Assembly (NCBI GenBank): GCA_903847385.1 | Contig: CAINDO010000599.1 | Coordinates: 1 to 62,724 of the forward strand | Source: an uncultured Myxococcales bacterium | GTDB taxonomy: Bacteria; Myxococcota_A; Bradymonadia; UBA7976; UBA1532 | Direction: 5' to 3' | Length of the DNA: 62,724 bases | Shown: positions 8,815 through 17,788 of the stretch, piece after piece | Numbering within the stretch: the stretch's first letter is position 1 | Layout: each line of letters opens with the position of its first letter | Position numbers and translations under genes: made by a program | Notes under the pieces: generated by a model | What the model was told of the DNA's origin: nothing | What the model saw: the letters and a program-made list of their open reading frames with translations, nothing else | Databases searched by the model: none

Positions 8815-11727
8815 ATGAACCGACACCTCTTCGAGCGCGGCGCCCTCGCGCGCTGGCTGCCGCTGTTCTGCCTCTGGGCCGCGGCGCTGGTCGCCTGCGA
8901 GCCCTCGAGTTCCCCGGGCAGCGACTCCGACCAGGACTTCGGCCTGTCGGATGCCGCGTCGCCGAACCCCGAGGCCGACGCCAAGGGCCCCACGGGCGGC
9001 CCGGCGGACGCCGACCCCTTCGTCGAGGACGCCGACCGCCGCGGGCCGCGCCTGAACTCGATCATCCCGAACAGCGGCCCCGTCGCCGGCGGCACGCGCG
9101 TGCGCCTGGTCGGCACCGGGTTCCTCGACGGCACCGTGGTCCACCTGGGCGAGCGCGAGTGCGAGTCGCTCGAGGTCGTCAACGAGAACCACATCGACTG
9201 CACCACCCCCGAGGGGTTCATGCCGGGCCCCTCCAGCGTGACCGTGCGCTGGTCCGTGGGCGGCGTGCCCCACCGCGTCGAGGACGCCTTCACGTACTAC
9301 GTGCCCGTCGAGGTCACGGCGATCACACCCGATCGCGGCCCTGCCCGGGGCGGGACGGACATCACCATCGACGGCAACGGATTCGTCGAGTCCACGGAGG
9401 TCCGCTTCGGCGCGACGCTCGCCCGCACCACCTTCGTCGACGAGCATCGCCTGACGGTTCTCGTCCCCGCCGGCGAGCCCGGCGCCGTGGACGTCCTCGT
9501 CCGCAACGCCTTCGGCGAGGTCCGCGTCTCCGGCGGCTACACCTACTTCGAGGACCTGGTCGTTCTCGGCCTCGAGCCCCGCTGGGGCAGCATCGAGGGC
9601 GGCACGGAGGTCGGTCTGCGGGGCGCAGGACTCGCCGACGGCGGCAGCGTGAAGTTCGGCGACGCCGCGGCCACGATCCTGCGCAGTGAGCTCGAGCGCA
9701 CTCGCCTCGTCGTCACGACCCCCCCGGGCGCCGCCGGCCTGGTGAACGTCTCCGTGGACAACGTCAACGGCGCGTGGCGCGGGAACGACGCGTTCCTCTA
9801 CATCGACGAGGCCGCGACGGACTTCAGCGTCCTCGGCGCCGTGCCCGGGCGCGTGGCCGCTGCCGGCGGCGACACCTTCGAGATCGGCGGCGCCGGCTTC
9901 GACGACACGACGACCGTGACGATCGACGACGCCGCGGTCGAGTGCACCCTGACCAACCCGCACATCCTCCGGTGCGTCGCACCCGGCCACGACCCGGGCG
10001 CCGTCGACCTCGTGGTCCACCGCGGCGACGAGACCCGGACGCTCCGCGACGGCCTCACGTTCTTCCAGCGCGTCGACATCTACACCGTGCGCCCCAACCG
10101 CGGCGCGGTCGCCGGCGGCACCGTGGTCGAGGTGCGCGGCGAGGGCTTCACGGAGGACATGAACCTCGAGCTCGACGGCGAGCCCCTCGGCGTCCTCGAG
10201 TTCGTGGACGCCGGGCTCGTTTGGGCCGTCACGCCCCCGGGCCGCCCCGGCCTCGTCGCCGTCGGCGCGCACACCACGGACGACACCGTGCTCGTGCCCG
10301 AGGCCTTCGAGTACTTCAACCCCGCCAGCCGCTTCGGCGGCGTCTGGGGCGAGCCCATCGACGGCGCCGTGAACGCCACCGTCCTGGACGCCTACAGCGG
10401 CGAGCCCGTGCCCATGGCCACCGTGATGAGCGTTCCGTCGGACGCCCTCGTGCCCGGCGGGGATGCCCACATCCTGGTCGGCACGACGAACGCGCTGGGG
10501 CAGGTCGTCCTGTCCGACCGCGTCGTCCCGGCGCCGCAGAACGTCACGGCCTGCGCCGTCGACTACGAGTGCGGCACCATCGAGCGGCAGCAGGTCGAGA
10601 ACGTCACGCTCTACCTGGTGCCCCACAACCCGCCCTCGGGCGGCGGTGGCGGGCCGCAGAACCCGATCCCGAACTCGCGCCTCGCCGGCACCGTGCAGGG
10701 CCTGGCGGACCTCCAGAAGCCCCTGGACCCTTACGTGCTGCTGGCCTTCGTCGACACGACGCACTCGTCGCCCTACAACCGCCGGGTCAACCTGCCCGCC
10801 GAGCCCAACGGCGTGCTCGCCGAGGACGGCCCCTTCGAGATCTTCGTCAAACCCGGCGAGATGGCCGCGATCGTCACCGCCGGCATCGTCCTGTCGTCGG
10901 ACTACGACCTCTATCGCGACGGTACGATCGACTACTGGGAGTTCCACGAGACGATGTTCCCCGTCGCGATGGGCTTCCAGCGATTCATCAGCCTGAGCCC
11001 CGGCGAGGGCCTCGAGGGCGTCGAACTCCACATCGACAAACCGATGGACGTCGACGTGCCGGTCACGCAGGCCAACCCGCCGGCGGGCACGCCGGAGAAC
11101 CCCTACGTGTACGAGGCCTGGCCGTTCCTGGACTTCGGCGCCGAGGGGTACTGGGAGATCGACTCGAAGGGCTTCGGCGAGACCTCGGACATGACCGTGT
11201 CGCACCTGCCGGACATCCGCGGCTGGGACCTGGACATCCAGTACCACTGGATCCTCTGGGGCCACTCGGGCGCCGAACTGCAGATCCAGCTGCCCTACAC
11301 CGTGACGACCGAGCAGACCCGCGACATCACGGCCGGCCTCGCGGCCACGCCGATCTCGAGCCTGGCCATCGTCGACCGACCCACGGACGGGGTGCCCCTC
11401 GGACCCGAGCGGCGCATCGAGTGGCACTGGGCGGACGGCGCCACGGGCGAGCCGACCACGCCGCCGGACGCGACCGTGATCACCATCGACTCGCAGGACG
11501 GCCTGCCCCTGTGGACCTACGTGGTCCCCGGGGACGTGACGAGCGTCGAGCTGCCGCACCTGCCCGAGGACGTGCTGCCGGGCGGCCTGGTGGACAACGC
11601 CATGATCCTGACGCTCGTCCCGTTCATCGGCCTGCGCACGCTGAACTACGAGGACTTCACGTACGAGGACCTCGGGTACTGGGCGCGGCACTCGTACAGC
11701 GCGACGAGCCTCGCCTTCGAGCCCTGA
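8815..11727 (+). CDS. Large surface lipoprotein with five IPT/TIG repeats
   Basis: The protein has 970 residues. A signal peptide ends in the lipobox LVAC, followed by a Ser/Asp-rich tether, so it is probably lipid-anchored and surface exposed. Five IPT/TIG immunoglobulin-like repeats follow at about residues 78-165, 166-250, 250-340, 342-420 and 422-505. Each opens with a pattern such as IIPNSGPVAGGTRVRLVGTGF. A carboxypeptidase-regulatory-like segment (VNATVLDAYSGEPVPMATV) and a Gly-rich hinge come next. The last 330 residues are an unassigned beta-rich region. TIG repeats act in adhesion and extracellular binding in many bacteria, and no catalytic motif is visible. The ATG at 8815 is the start. 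The gene converges on the TPR lipoprotein gene 12 bp away. Confidence 0.85.
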   Translation: MNRHLFERGALARWLPLFCLWAAALVACEPSSSPGSDSDQDFGLSDAASPNPEADAKGPTGGPADADPFVEDADRRGPRLNSIIPNSGPVAGGTRVRLVGTGFLDGTVVHLGERECESLEVVNENHIDCTTPEGFMPGPSSVTVRWSVGGVPHRVEDAFTYYVPVEVTAITPDRGPARGGTDITIDGNGFVESTEVRFGATLARTTFVDEHRLTVLVPAGEPGAVDVLVRNAFGEVRVSGGYTYFEDLVVLGLEPRWGSIEGGTEVGLRGAGLADGGSVKFGDAAATILRSELERTRLVVTTPPGAAGLVNVSVDNVNGAWRGNDAFLYIDEAATDFSVLGAVPGRVAAAGGDTFEIGGAGFDDTTTVTIDDAAVECTLTNPHILRCVAPGHDPGAVDLVVHRGDETRTLRDGLTFFQRVDIYTVRPNRGAVAGGTVVEVRGEGFTEDMNLELDGEPLGVLEFVDAGLVWAVTPPGRPGLVAVGAHTTDDTVLVPEAFEYFNPASRFGGVWGEPIDGAVNATVLDAYSGEPVPMATVMSVPSDALVPGGDAHILVGTTNALGQVVLSDRVVPAPQNVTACAVDYECGTIERQQVENVTLYLVPHNPPSGGGGGPQNPIPNSRLAGTVQGLADLQKPLDPYVLLAFVDTTHSSPYNRRVNLPAEPNGVLAEDGPFEIFVKPGEMAAIVTAGIVLSSDYDLYRDGTIDYWEFHETMFPVAMGFQRFISLSPGEGLEGVELHIDKPMDVDVPVTQANPPAGTPENPYVYEAWPFLDFGAEGYWEIDSKGFGETSDMTVSHLPDIRGWDLDIQYHWILWGHSGAELQIQLPYTVTTEQTRDITAGLAATPISSLAIVDRPTDGVPLGPERRIEWHWADGATGEPTTPPDATVITIDSQDGLPLWTYVVPGDVTSVELPHLPEDVLPGGLVDNAMILTLVPFIGLRTLNYEDFTYEDLGYWARHSYSATSLAFEP

Positions 11728-11739
11728 CGCGGGGCGACC

Positions 11740-12657
11740 TCAGCGTCGGCTCTTCTTCAGCGGTCGCATCTCCTGCGGCGGCGGCACTTTGCCCGTCCGC
11801 AGCGAGTCTGCGCGACCCTGGGCGTCGGCGGCGCCGGCCGTGTCGCCCTGCCGGCGCCGGAACTCGGCCAGGCGCAGCCAGGTGAGGGGATTCTGGGGGT
11901 ATTCGGCGGTCATCTTCTCGTAGATGTCCCGCGCGATGACGGCCTCGCCCCGCTCCTCGGCCAGCTCGGCCAGCTTCAGCCGGTTGATCGGGTCGTGGGG
12001 CTCGGACTCGACGGTGGCCTTCAGGTGCGACCAGGCCTGGTCGCGGCGATTCAGGCGCAACAGCACCTCGGCCAGGCGCCGGCGCTCGTCGAGCGTCAGG
12101 TGCGATCGGCGATCCAGGTCCTCGAGCCGCGAGACGGCGTCCTCGTCCCGCCCCAGGTCCAGCTCGTGGTTCATGAGCTTGCGCAGCACGGTGGCGCGGC
12201 GATCGCCCATCGCCACCAGCCGCCGCAGATCCTCGACCTGGGCCTCTTTGCTCACGCTGCGGGCGACGTCGCACTCGTAGAGCTGCTGGTAGTCGACCAG
12301 CACCGGCCGGGTGAGCGACTCGGCGATGGAGAAGTGCGGGCGAGCCTCGTCGCACTTGCCCTGCTCCATCAGGCTCATGGCCAGCGAGCGGTGCGCCGAG
12401 GCCAGGCGTTCGACGGGGGTCGCCTGAGCGGGGAGCCGCTGCCGCGCCGACTCGTAGGCGCCGATCGCCTCGGCGTAGCGCCCCATGCCCAGCGCGTCGT
12501 CGCCGCGGCGGATGTCCGGGTCGCCACAGGCAGCCAGGCCCGAGAGCAGACCGAGTCCCAGGCCCGCCCGGAGCAGAGAACCCAAAGCGCGCCGCCGCGC
12601 CGCGACCTCGAACACCCACATGACCAGACCATCCCGAACCGACGCTGAAGACGACAT
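11740..12657 (-). CDS. TPR-repeat lipoprotein
   Basis: The protein has 305 residues. It starts with a basic stretch and a hydrophobic segment ending in the lipobox LAAC, so it is probably a lipoprotein. Helical TPR-like repeats fill the rest, for example DDALGMGRYAEAIGAYESA, EQGKCDEARPHFSIAES and RDIYEKMTAEYPQNPLTWL. TPR lipoproteins scaffold envelope complexes such as secretion or motility machines, but no specific partner is evident. The ATG at 12657 has GGAG with 5 nt spacing. The internal ATG at 12621 lacks a ribosome-binding site. Only 48 bp separate it from the divergent thioredoxin gene, so promoters must overlap or sit inside the coding regions. Confidence 0.82.
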   Translation of the reverse strand: MSSSASVRDGLVMWVFEVAARRRALGSLLRAGLGLGLLSGLAACGDPDIRRGDDALGMGRYAEAIGAYESARQRLPAQATPVERLASAHRSLAMSLMEQGKCDEARPHFSIAESLTRPVLVDYQQLYECDVARSVSKEAQVEDLRRLVAMGDRRATVLRKLMNHELDLGRDEDAVSRLEDLDRRSHLTLDERRRLAEVLLRLNRRDQAWSHLKATVESEPHDPINRLKLAELAEERGEAVIARDIYEKMTAEYPQNPLTWLRLAEFRRRQGDTAGAADAQGRADSLRTGKVPPPQEMRPLKKSRR

Positions 12658-12705
12658 CTTTACTCCGGACCACGCCGGGGCGCGATTTACTCGACCGGAG
12701 GGCCC

Positions 12706-13278
12706 GTGCATACTCCCGCCGTGGTCGCCCCCCGAAATCCGCTGCTCGGCGTCGCCCTCGCGGCCCTCGTCGCCCCGGCCTGCGGGGGCGTGCGCGGCAC
12801 GTCCGCGCCACCGGTCGTCACCGGCCCGGACGGCAAACCCGCCGAGACCGTCGACTTCGAGCTCGCCGACGCCCGCGGGGGCGGCCAGGCGCTGCGCCTC
12901 TCGGACTTTCGAGGCCGGCCGGTCATCGTGCACTACTTCACGACCTGGTGTGCGCCCTGCGAGGCCGAGTTCCAGAACCTCAACCGCCTGGTCGACCTCC
13001 ACCGCGAGAAGAACGACCTGGCGGTGCTGGGGGTGGCCCTCGACCTCGACGGCCGCAAGCTCCTGCCCATGTTCCTCGAGGTCCGTGGCCTCGCGTACCC
13101 GGTCGGCCTGGCGGACGAGCGCATGTTGCACGGCGAGACCCCCTTCGGGCCCGTCCGGGCCATCCCGGCGACCTTCCTGGTGGACGCCGATGGACGCCAC
13201 GTCGAGACCTTCCAGGGGGTCGTGCCCTTCGCGCACCTGCAGTCCCGGCTGGACGCGCTCATCGCCGCCCGGCCCTGA
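12706..13278 (+). CDS. TlpA/ResA-like thioredoxin-fold thiol-disulfide oxidoreductase, exported
   Basis: The protein has 190 residues. A signal-like N-terminus leads to a Cys (LAALVAPAC), a poor but possible lipobox. A thioredoxin fold follows at about residues 45-185. The active site is WCAPC within HYFTTWCAPCEAEF, and the cis-Pro is in RAIPATFLVDADG. AlkyHydroperoxide/TlpA-type proteins of this kind reduce periplasmic disulfides, often for cytochrome c maturation, but no cytochrome gene is nearby. The many cysteine-rich secreted proteins in this window would be plausible clients (inference). The GTG at 12706 is supported by GGAGGG at 12697-12702. The gene lies 72 bp upstream of the ftsB-like gene. 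Confidence 0.87.
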   Translation: MHTPAVVAPRNPLLGVALAALVAPACGGVRGTSAPPVVTGPDGKPAETVDFELADARGGGQALRLSDFRGRPVIVHYFTTWCAPCEAEFQNLNRLVDLHREKNDLAVLGVALDLDGRKLLPMFLEVRGLAYPVGLADERMLHGETPFGPVRAIPATFLVDADGRHVETFQGVVPFAHLQSRLDALIAARP

Positions 13279-13350
13279 CCACAGAATCCGACATCTACCC
13301 CTTTTCCCGCCCTCGGAAAGGTGGTAGGCGAACACCATCCGGAGGGGTCG

Positions 13351-13686
13351 ATGTTCGTCGCCAAGATCAAGTCATACGCCGTCAGCGCGGGGGTCGTGTT
13401 GGGCCTGGTGGCCGGCGTCTACGCCTTCTACCACCTGACGCTCGACCCCGAGCTCCTGGCCCGCAATCAGAGCCTCGCCGATGAACTCTCGCGCCTCGAG
13501 GGCCGCAACCGCCGCCTCGAAGCCGACAACGAGGCATTGAAGGCCGAGATCGGCCGTCTGCGCGCCGAGGACGCCGAGAGCGTCCACCACGCCCGGACCA
13601 CGCTCGGCATGGTCCGCCCCGGCGAGGTCGTCTATCAGTTCCCGGCATCGGCGCCGGTGGAACGGCCGGCCGGAAACACGCCGTGA
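13351..13686 (+). CDS. FtsB/DivIC-like septum formation protein
   Basis: This small bitopic protein has 111 residues. One membrane helix at about residues 9-28 (YAVSAGVVLGLVAGVYAFYH) is followed by a predicted coiled coil rich in Leu/Asn/Glu (LADELSRLEGRNRRLEADNE). The C-terminal segment, LGMVRPGEVVYQFP, matches the usual end of FtsB/DivIC proteins. FtsB binds FtsL and FtsQ in the divisome. The ATG at 13351 has GGAGGGG about 5 nt upstream, which makes it clearly better than the in-frame codon at 13321. The stop overlaps the start of the downstream GGDEF gene by 4 bp (GTGA), so the two are translationally coupled. Confidence 0.8.
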   Translation: MFVAKIKSYAVSAGVVLGLVAGVYAFYHLTLDPELLARNQSLADELSRLEGRNRRLEADNEALKAEIGRLRAEDAESVHHARTTLGMVRPGEVVYQFPASAPVERPAGNTP

Positions 13687-15866
13687 GGCGGCGCCCCGCG
13701 GCCGTCCCTCCGCTCCTGCAGCGCGCGGACGAAGCCTACGTGATGGCCACCGCCGTCGTCGGCGGCCTGGCCTGCATCCTGGGCGCGTTCGAGCCCACCG
13801 CGGTCTGGTGGCTGCGCTGGGTGCTGCTCTGGCTCATGGTCGGGGTCGCCGCCGCGGACGCCCGCAACCGCGCCTCCGGCCGCATCGACCATCGCGCGTT
13901 GGGACCCTACGAGGGCCCGGTCCTGTGGCTCGTGCTCGCGCTGGCCATCGCCCGCAGCTCCGGCATCCCCGAGCTCGAGGCGCTGCCCGTGGGACTGGCC
14001 GGTTTCCTGTTCGCGACCACGCCGTCCAAGGTCCGCACGCCCGCGCTGGCGGCCGTGCTCCTGCTCGAGGTCGGCCTCGCCGCCGCCGGTCGCCTGAGCG
14101 GGGGCCTCTTCATGGTCCACTTCGCCCTCTATGGCCTCTCCTGCTTCGCGTTCTCGCGCCTCGGCAGCTACCAGCGGTGGATGGTCGAGCGGGCGCAGGC
14201 CAAGGCGCGCGCCGCCGCGGACGCCGAGACCCGCACCCGCGCCGAGGACTTCGGGGTCCACACCCGTCAGGCCGAGGCGCTGCCGCGCATGCCCTCGCTC
14301 GAGGAGCACAACACCGGCCCGGCGGGGAGCCGGCAGGCCCTCGACTTCGTGGAGCAGTCCATCACGCTCCAGCTCGAGCTGCTGCGTACGTCCCTGGAGC
14401 TCAACACGGCCGTCGTCCTCTGGCACAACCGGGACCTCGCCGAGCTCCACCTGCGGGGCGTCAGCACCGTTCGCGACGACGTTCGGCAGGGCCCGTTCGC
14501 GCCGGGCGTGGGCATCCCGGCGACCATCCTGCGCGAGGAGGTCCGCGAGATGCAGGTGGCGCCCGTGCGCGCCGGCCTCGCGATGCTGCCCTACTACAGC
14601 GAGGGTGCCCCGGTGGGCGGGCTGTTCGCCGTGGCCATCCCGCATCGTGTCGGCGCGACGGACGCGCTCGACGCGGGTGTGGACGGCGTCCTCTGCGTCG
14701 ACCGCGAGCGCACCGAGCGCTTCACGGACGCCGAGCGCACGGTGGTCCGGCAGACGGCGCGCAAGATCGCCATGGACGTGGCCTGCGGACGCGTCCTCAA
14801 GCAGTCCGAGCACGACCGGGCCACCATGAGCCGGTTCGTGGTGGTGCTGCGCGAGCTGAACGCGCAGCTCGGCCTCGAGGGCGTCGCCCGGGCGGCCAGC
14901 AAGGCGGTCAAGACCCTCTTCTCCGTCGACCTCGTCGCGGTCAGCGAGCTCGAGGGGGACATCCTGCGCATCGTGCACGCGGACGGCATCAACGCCGACC
15001 GCTTCCAGGGCCTCCAGTTCACGCGGGACGAGGGCCTGACGGGTCAGGCGGTCTCGAAGCGTGTGGTCCTGCCCCATGGGGGCGAGTACCGGGGCGTGCA
15101 GCCCATTTTCACGGCCTCGGACCGCCTCGGCGACCTGCACTCGCTGCTCGTCATTCCGCTGTGCCCGCCGGACAGCGATCCCGACGTCCCGGTCGTGGGC
15201 GCGCTGACGGTGGGCAGCCGCGAGGCCAACCTGTTCTCGCCGCAGCAGCAGAAGGTGCTGGAGCTCATCGCGACCACGCTGGCGACGAAACTCGATCTGG
15301 CCCGCTCGCACGAGAAGCTCCGCGACCTGGCCACCCACGACGGCCTGACCTCGCTGGCCCTGCGGCGGGTCTTCGATGAGCGCATCGAGTCGATGCTCCA
15401 GCGCGCCGAGCGCACCGAGGGCCGCATGGCGCTCATGTTGATGGACATCGACCACTTCAAGCGGCTCAACGACAACTACGGGCACACCTTCGGTGACGAG
15501 GTGCTGCGCCAGGTCTCCGCGGTCATCGGGCGGGCCGTGCGCAAGGTCGACCTCGCGGCGCGGTACGGCGGCGAGGAGTTCGCCGTGCTGCTCGAGGACG
15601 CCAACGAGGAGGGCGCCGTCCAGCTCGCCGAGCGCATCCGGCGGGATGTCGAGGCCCTCGTGTTCGATTTCGACGGGCGTCCGGTCAACGTGACGCTGTC
15701 ATTGGGCATCGCGGCCTTTCCTCGGGACGGCGGAATGCCGAAAGAGCTTACAGACAATGCCGACAAGGCTCTTTACAAGGCGAAGCAGGACGGTCGGAAC
15801 CGGACCATCAGCTTCTCCCAGGTCGTCGTGGAAGTTCCCACCACCCCGGCCCTCTCAACCCCGTGA
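13683..15866 (+). CDS. Membrane diguanylate cyclase, tandem GAF plus GGDEF
   Basis: The protein has 727 residues. Several hydrophobic helices lie at about 20-170 and form a membrane domain. Two GAF-like sensory domains follow, at about 215-370 and 390-545. A GGDEF domain occupies about 555-710. The catalytic motif is intact (RYGGEEFAVLLED). A product-inhibition I-site RKVD sits five residues before GGEEF, so this is probably an active, feedback-inhibited c-di-GMP synthase. The substrate-binding region DIDHFKRLNDNYGH is also conserved. The GTG at 13683 overlaps the ftsB-like stop. Coupling to a divisome gene suggests that c-di-GMP synthesis may be tied to division (inference). Two PilZ proteins, at 35578 and 42973, are possible receptors in the same window. 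Confidence 0.9.
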   Translation: MRRRPAAVPPLLQRADEAYVMATAVVGGLACILGAFEPTAVWWLRWVLLWLMVGVAAADARNRASGRIDHRALGPYEGPVLWLVLALAIARSSGIPELEALPVGLAGFLFATTPSKVRTPALAAVLLLEVGLAAAGRLSGGLFMVHFALYGLSCFAFSRLGSYQRWMVERAQAKARAAADAETRTRAEDFGVHTRQAEALPRMPSLEEHNTGPAGSRQALDFVEQSITLQLELLRTSLELNTAVVLWHNRDLAELHLRGVSTVRDDVRQGPFAPGVGIPATILREEVREMQVAPVRAGLAMLPYYSEGAPVGGLFAVAIPHRVGATDALDAGVDGVLCVDRERTERFTDAERTVVRQTARKIAMDVACGRVLKQSEHDRATMSRFVVVLRELNAQLGLEGVARAASKAVKTLFSVDLVAVSELEGDILRIVHADGINADRFQGLQFTRDEGLTGQAVSKRVVLPHGGEYRGVQPIFTASDRLGDLHSLLVIPLCPPDSDPDVPVVGALTVGSREANLFSPQQQKVLELIATTLATKLDLARSHEKLRDLATHDGLTSLALRRVFDERIESMLQRAERTEGRMALMLMDIDHFKRLNDNYGHTFGDEVLRQVSAVIGRAVRKVDLAARYGGEEFAVLLEDANEEGAVQLAERIRRDVEALVFDFDGRPVNVTLSLGIAAFPRDGGMPKELTDNADKALYKAKQDGRNRTISFSQVVVEVPTTPALSTP

Positions 15867-15889
15867 CGCCGGCACACTCCGGAGAAACC

Positions 15890-17206
15890 ATGCGCAAGAC
15901 CTTCGTCCTCGACACGAACGTGATTCTGCACGAGCCGCGCGCCGCGATGCGGTTCGGCGACAATCACGTCGTGCTGCCGATCTACGTGGTCGAGGAGCTC
16001 GATCAGTTCAAGAAAGACTTGAGCGAGTTGGGCCGAAATGCCCGTGAATTCTCACGATTGCTGGACGACCTCCGCGCCGTCGGCAGCATCGCCAAGGGGG
16101 TGGACCTTGAGAGCGGCGGCACGCTGCGCGTCGCCTTCATCGAGTCGAAGCGCCCCCGGGACAGCGCCTTCACGGCGCGCCACCAGTACGACAACATGAT
16201 CCTCGCCTGCGCGCTCGAGCTGCGCGACAAGGCCGCGCCGGACGAGCCCGTCATCCTCGTCACCAAGGACGCCAACCTGCGCATCCGCGCGGACGCCCTC
16301 GGCCTCACCGCCGAGGACTACGACGCGACGAACATCGAGATCAGCGAGCTCTACCCGGGGCACCGCGAGATCAACGTGACGCAGGAGCAGTACGCGGCCG
16401 CCGGGGAGGGCACCCTGACCTTCCCGGAGCTGAAGCTGAATGCCAACGAGTACGTCACGCTCCACAACGAGGCCCGCCCCGGGCAGCAGGTCAACGCCCG
16501 CCACGATCCCGTCTCGGGGCGCCTGCGCACGCTCCCCAAGCGCCTCGAGGCCATCTGGGGCATCAAGCCGCGCAACAAGGAGCAGATCTTCGCGCTCGAC
16601 CTGCTCATGGACGACGACGTCAAGTTGGTGACGCTCGTGGGCAAGGCCGGCACGGGCAAGACGCTGCTCGCCCTCGCCGCGGCGCTGTTCAAGGTCACCG
16701 AGCAGCAGGCCTACCAGCGCGTGCTGGTCAGCCGCCCGATCTTCCCCCTCGGCCGGGACATCGGCTACCTGCCCGGCAGCGTCGAGGAGAAGCTCGATCC
16801 GTGGATGAAACCCATCTACGACAACGTCGAGCTGCTGCTCGGGCTCACACAGTCCGACCGCAAGGACGGCCGCGGGCACGACGAGCTCTTCGAGCTCGGG
16901 TTGATTGAGATCGAGCCGCTGACCTACATCCGCGGCCGGTCGATCCCCAACCAGTTCATCATCATCGACGAGGCCCAGAACCTCACGCCCCACGAGGTCA
17001 AGACCATCGTGACCCGGGCCGGCGAGGGGACGAAGCTCGTCTTCACGGGCGATCCGTACCAGATCGACAACCCGTACGTGGACTCGGCCAACAACGGTCT
17101 GGTGCACCTGGTGCACCGCTTCAAGGAGCAGCGCCTCGCCGGCACCGTGACCTTGAGCCAGGGTGAGCGCAGCGAGCTCGCCGAAATGGCCGCCAACCTG
17201 CTCTGA
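15890..17206 (+). CDS. PIN domain-PhoH family ATPase
   Basis: The protein has 438 residues. The N-terminal PIN (VapC-like) nuclease domain covers about residues 1-140, opening with TFVLDTNVILHEP. Its acidic residues recur in HQYDNMILACA and LVTKDANLRIRA. The C-terminal PhoH ATPase covers about 215-435. Walker A is VGKAGTGKTLLALAAA and Walker B is FIIIDEAQNLTPHE, followed by VFTGDPYQID. This is the PhoH2/YlaK architecture, in which PIN-PhoH proteins act as RNA helicase-nucleases. No antitoxin-like gene lies directly upstream. The start is the ATG at 15890 with GGAG 5 nt upstream, 23 bp after the GGDEF gene, so it is probably in the same transcript. Confidence 0.93.
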   Translation: MRKTFVLDTNVILHEPRAAMRFGDNHVVLPIYVVEELDQFKKDLSELGRNAREFSRLLDDLRAVGSIAKGVDLESGGTLRVAFIESKRPRDSAFTARHQYDNMILACALELRDKAAPDEPVILVTKDANLRIRADALGLTAEDYDATNIEISELYPGHREINVTQEQYAAAGEGTLTFPELKLNANEYVTLHNEARPGQQVNARHDPVSGRLRTLPKRLEAIWGIKPRNKEQIFALDLLMDDDVKLVTLVGKAGTGKTLLALAAALFKVTEQQAYQRVLVSRPIFPLGRDIGYLPGSVEEKLDPWMKPIYDNVELLLGLTQSDRKDGRGHDELFELGLIEIEPLTYIRGRSIPNQFIIIDEAQNLTPHEVKTIVTRAGEGTKLVFTGDPYQIDNPYVDSANNGLVHLVHRFKEQRLAGTVTLSQGERSELAEMAANLL

Positions 17207-17227
17207 GCCGCCGCCCGGGGGCGTCGG

Positions 17228-17788
17228 TCAGAAGCCGATGCCCCCGTTCACGCCGAACACGTAGGCCATGGCGTGGGGCAGGAAGTCGGCGCTGACGCTC
17301 GGCCCGACGGAGAACATCTCGCCGAGGTGGAAGGCGAAGCTCAGGTTCAGGCGCCCGCCGAACTCGTGCTCGCCCGCGACGAACACGGCGATGGGCCCGA
17401 GGGCGAGCTGCAGCCCGATGGGCGCGCGCGCGGCGACGGCCACCCCGGCCACGAGCTCGAGATGCTCGCCGAAGGTCGCGTCCACGAGCGGCCCGACGCC
17501 GATGCGCCGGTCGAGCACGGGCAGATAGAACAGATAGTCGGCGCCGACGGAGGGCGCCGTCTCGTGTTCGGTGCGCGTGGCACCGGCGAAGAGCGCGACA
17601 TGGTGGGCGTGGGGCCCGTGGTGGGCCCCTTCGGCGTGGTCACCCCCTGCGGCCTCTTCGTGGGCGCCGGCCGACTCCGTCGAAGCGGCCGGCGCCGGGT
17701 CGGCGGCATGTTCGGCGGCGGGCGCCTCCTCGGCGGCCCCGAGGGCGGGCCAGAGCACGGCCACGAGGCCGGCGACGCGCAGTGTCAT
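17228..17788 (-). CDS. Secreted His-rich, beta-barrel-like envelope protein
   Basis: The protein has 186 residues. A signal peptide (MTLRVAGLVAVLWPALGAAE) is followed by an Ala/Glu/His-rich stretch ending in HHGPHAHH. About 120 residues of alternating hydrophobic beta strands follow and end in an aromatic residue (GVNGGIGF), which is typical of small outer-membrane barrels. The histidine cluster could bind Zn, Ni or Cu. It is the last gene of a three-gene operon. Its ATG overlaps the kinase stop by 4 bp, so it is probably made together with the kinase. The barrel assignment rests on strand pattern and the terminal Phe only. It might be the output or input component of the FIST-kinase pathway (inference). 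Confidence 0.7.
   Translation of the reverse strand: MTLRVAGLVAVLWPALGAAEEAPAAEHAADPAPAASTESAGAHEEAAGGDHAEGAHHGPHAHHVALFAGATRTEHETAPSVGADYLFYLPVLDRRIGVGPLVDATFGEHLELVAGVAVAARAPIGLQLALGPIAVFVAGEHEFGGRLNLSFAFHLGEMFSVGPSVSADFLPHAMAYVFGVNGGIGF

Noticed and set aside
8800..11691. Long antisense reading frame opposite the TIG lipoprotein gene
   Set aside because: It is a by-product of high GC codon use, with no ribosome-binding site and a His/Val/Arg/Gly-rich product; the sense frame has a signal peptide and clear repeats.
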